Source: Solirubrobacter deserti
GTDB taxonomy: Bacteria; Actinomycetota; Thermoleophilia; Solirubrobacterales; Solirubrobacteraceae
Direction: 5' to 3'
DNA length: 64,000 nt
NCBI RefSeq assembly: GCF_027587175.1
Contig: NZ_JAPCID010000031.1
Location: forward strand, 22,569 to 86,568
Shown piece after piece: positions 60,650 through 64,000 of this stretch (its first letter is position 1; each line of letters opens with the position of its first letter). A model generated the notes under the pieces. That model was not told the DNA's origin. It ran no database searches and saw only the letters and a program-made list of their open reading frames with translations. A program made the translations under genes and the position numbers.

Positions 60650-61792
60650 GCGCCCGTCACCTTCGCCATCGCCTCCTTCATCGTGCGCTCGTCGTTGTCC
60701 GACAGCGCCGGGTACGGGTGCAGCTTGGCCCGGATCTCGTCCGGCGGGAAGATCAGCGGGTTGTTGGCGATCTCCGGCTCGGTCTTCTCCACGATCTCCT
60801 GCACGCCCTTCACCGGCGACAGGTAGTTGACGTAGATCGCGAGCGTCGCGGCCACCTCCGGCTCGTAGACGAAGTTCATCATCGTCTCGGCCGCGTACAT
60901 GTTCTCGGCCTTGGCCGGGATCATCATGTTGTCGGTGAACAGCATCGCGCCCTCGTCGGGGTAGACGAACTTCAGGTCCGGGTTGTCGGACTGCAACTGC
61001 ACGATGTCACCGGAGTAGGCGAGCGCGACCCAGATGTTGCCCTTGGCCAGGTCGGTCGAGTAGTCGTTGCCGGTGAAGCGCCGGAACTGGCCGGCGTCGG
61101 CGGCCTGCTGGATCTTCTCGATCCCGCTCAGGATCTGGTCGATCTTGGCCTCGGTGGGGTTGACGCCCATGCTCAGCAGCGCCGTCGAGGCCGAGTCGTA
61201 GGCCTCGGTCAGCATCGTCACCCGGCCCTTGAACGCCGGGTCGAACAGGTCCTTGGCCGAGTTGAGCTCGCGGCCGGTCTTCTTCGGGTTGTAGCCCAGG
61301 CCGACCGCGCCCGACTGCCACGGCACTGTGTAGTCGCGCTTTTTGTCGTACGGAACTGACTTTAGGTTGTCGACGAGGTTCTTGGTGACGTTCGGCAGGT
61401 TCTTCTTGTCGAGCGGCTCGACGTAGCGGTTGCGCACCCACTTGACGGCCATGAAGTCCGTCAGCGTCACGATGTCGCGCCCGATCGGCCGGCCGGCCTG
61501 CAGCTGCTGGCGGACCTTGCCGTAGAACTCGTCGTTGTCGTTGATGTCCTCGACGTACTTGACGTTGCCGCCGAAGCGCTTGTCGAAGTCCTTGAGCACT
61601 TCCTTGTCGATGTACAGCGGCCAGTTGGAGAACGTCCAGTCGCCGATCGGGACCTTCGGGTGCGTGATCTGCGGGATCGGCGTCGCGGCCTTCTGCGCCT
61701 TCTCGAGCGTTCCCTCGATGCCGCAGCCCGCGAGCGCGTAGGCGAGCGCGAGCGATCCACCACGGCCGAGGAACTTCCGGCGGGTGTGCGGA

Positions 61793-61800
<8 letters not shown>
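60646..61800 (-). CDS. potD: Polyamine-binding lipoprotein PotD
   Basis: 384 residues from GTG 61800, overlapping potA by 8 nt. The N-terminus carries both a twin-arginine motif (TRRKFLGRGG) and a lipobox (ALAGC, Cys 26), so it is exported folded and then lipid-anchored. PotD features: FSNWPLYIDKEVLKDFDKRFGGNVKYVEDINDNDEFYGKVR, VPWQSGAVGLGYNP, VTMLTEAYDSASTALLSMG and VYPDEGAMLFTDNMMIPAKAEN, the Asp/Glu/Trp residues that hold a polyamine. Putrescine or spermidine is the expected ligand. Confidence 0.93.
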
Positions 61801-62878
<1,078 letters not shown>

Positions 62879-62980
62879 CCTCGCTCCTTCCGTCTGACCG
62901 ATGCTCACCCTTCCGGGTGGACGGGACCGTCGCAATGGACAGTGGGTCGGATGTTAAGCGATCATGGATGACAGAACGTC

Positions 62981-64000
62981 ATGCTCAGCCTCGCCGACGT
63001 GCTCGATCTGCCGGTGGTCAGGCGCGCGTTGCCCGAGGTTGTCGTCGGCGACGCCGCTCTAGACCGCGACATCCGCTGGGCGCACGTCATCGAGCTGCCC
63101 GAACCTGACGATCTGTTGAAGGGCGGCGAGCTCGTGCTCACCACGGGGCTCGGCGCGAGCGCCGACCCGGGCGCGTGGACCGCCTCGCTGGTCGAGCAGG
63201 GCATGGCCGCGCTGGCGGTGGAGCTGGGCACCTCGTGGCGTGACGTCCCGTCCGCCGTCGTCGCCGGCTGCGCCCGCGCCGGCGTGCCCGTGATCGCCTT
63301 CCACCGTCCCGTGCGCTTCATCGAGATCACCGAGACCGTGCACGCCGCGGTCGTCAACGCGCAGTTCGCCCTGCTCGCGCGCGGGGAGGAGATCCACCGC
63401 CGCTTCACCGAGCTGATCCTGCGCGGGCGCGGCGTGCCGGAGATCCTCGCGGAGCTGTGCGCCGCCGTCCGCAACCCGGTCGTGCTCGAGGACGCGAGCG
63501 GCTCCCTCGTCTACTACGTGTCCGGCCCGCCGGGCGACGACCTCGCGCTGTCCGCCTGGGCCGACCTGCACCGCGCGGAGGCTCGCGGCGAGGTCGCCGA
63601 GGGCGCCGTCTGCGCCGACGTGCGGCTGCTGGACTCGGGCTGGGGCCGGCTGATGGCGCTCTCGCTCGAGAACCGGCTCGACGACTTCGACCGCGTCGCC
63701 GTCGAACGCGCGGCGCTGGCCGTGGCCGTCGACCTGCTCGGCCAGCAGCACGACGAGCAGCTGCGCGCCCGCTCGCGCGGCGCCTTCCTGTCCGAGCTCG
63801 CCGACGGGCGCGTGGAAGAGCACGACGCGCGCCGCCGCGCTGAAGCCCTCGGCTTCCCCGGCACGGGGCGCGGCGCGTTGCTGCCGGTGGTGGCCGCGTG
63901 GCGCCATCCGGCGTACGCCCGGGGGAGAGGCCGGCGCAGCGCGACAGGCGGCTCCGCCGCGGGCGGGCCGCCGCGCGGCCACGGCACCGGCCCCGCCGGC
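62981..64000 (+). CDS. PucR-family transcriptional regulator, N-terminal part (cut by window edge)
   Basis: An open frame of 340 codons runs from ATG 62981 to the window end. The PucR domain is seen at once: MLSLADVLDLPVVRRALPEVVVGDAALDRDIRWAHVIELPEPDDLLKGGELVLTTGLG, followed by a GAF/CdaR-like middle region (ILRGRGVPEILAELCAAVRNPVVLEDASGSLVYY). The C-terminal helix-turn-helix would lie beyond the window. PucR proteins control purine, amine or amino acid breakdown; divergence from potADBC by 102 bp suggests polyamine use. The last 28 codons (ARGRGRRSATGGSAAGGPPRGHGTG) are low-complexity and unlike the family. Confidence 0.85.
   Translation, partial: MLSLADVLDLPVVRRALPEVVVGDAALDRDIRWAHVIELPEPDDLLKGGELVLTTGLGASADPGAWTASLVEQGMAALAVELGTSWRDVPSAVVAGCARAGVPVIAFHRPVRFIEITETVHAAVVNAQFALLARGEEIHRRFTELILRGRGVPEILAELCAAVRNPVVLEDASGSLVYYVSGPPGDDLALSAWADLHRAEARGEVAEGAVCADVRLLDSGWGRLMALSLENRLDDFDRVAVERAALAVAVDLLGQQHDEQLRARSRGAFLSELADGRVEEHDARRRAEALGFPGTGRGALLPVVAAWRHPAYARGRGRRSATGGSAAGGPPRGHGTGPAG

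Overview
The window is GC-rich (roughly 70 %), densely coded actinobacterial-type chromosome, about 64 kb with no gap over 300 bp between genes. The gene complement fits an aerobic, free-living actinobacterium, most likely of class Thermoleophilia (Solirubrobacterales): the classical menaquinone route, GatCAB, a DasR-like aminosugar operon with a MsiK-type ATPase, an ECF sigma/zinc-finger anti-sigma pair, frequent GTG and TTG starts, and many genes that seem to lack a leader. The lineage is inferred from gene content and style, not from a marker-gene comparison.

Layout. 1-6265: secreted proteins (a cut-off M14 carboxypeptidase, a beta-helix/Ig-like protein, a 958-residue M14 protein). 6220-12905: a SpoU methyltransferase with a queuosine-salvage protein, an acidic protein, PcrA helicase, an MFS exporter, a small membrane protein, and an AbiEi/DUF559-like protein whose start lies in a palindromic repeat. 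12887-20095: a gamma-glutamyltransferase divergent from folD, three duplicated membrane-protein genes, then gatCAB. 20122-24285: a two-component system with an unknown partner, divergent from an ABC-2 exporter. 24339-29662: rpsD, a GGDEF-EAL protein and a run of small, mostly membrane genes. 29705-46250: branched-chain amino acid, menaquinone and serine synthesis interleaved (ilvB-ilvN, menF, menD, menH, menC-menA-menB, menE, serC-methyltransferase-ilvC-serA). 46206-54463: an HD-GYP protein and a complete DasR-type operon (regulator, binding protein, two permeases, nagA, ATPase). 54392-58863: a beta-propeller protein and an ECF sigma/anti-sigma/ABC-2 operon. 58897-62878: potA-D-B-C polyamine uptake. 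62981-64000: the start of a PucR-type regulator, cut by the window end.

How the genes work together. FolD, SerA, SerC and the ZTP-type riboswitch in front of serC join serine, one-carbon and purine metabolism. ilvB, ilvN and ilvC give the first two steps of valine/isoleucine synthesis. Seven men genes cover chorismate to demethylmenaquinone; no certain MenG or DHNA-CoA thioesterase is here. The das-like operon imports an aminosugar and deacetylates its phosphate, under a regulator whose operator overlaps its own promoter.

Most striking non-coding signals: a 51-bp near-perfect palindrome at 32015-32065 whose diverged copy (12029-12078) forms the first codons of a nuclease-like gene; the serC riboswitch; a dre-like operator; and a set of genes with a TAnnnT hexamer 6-10 nt before the start codon, several built from the stop codon of the gene before. 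No rRNA, tRNA, CRISPR array or recognisable insertion sequence was seen.
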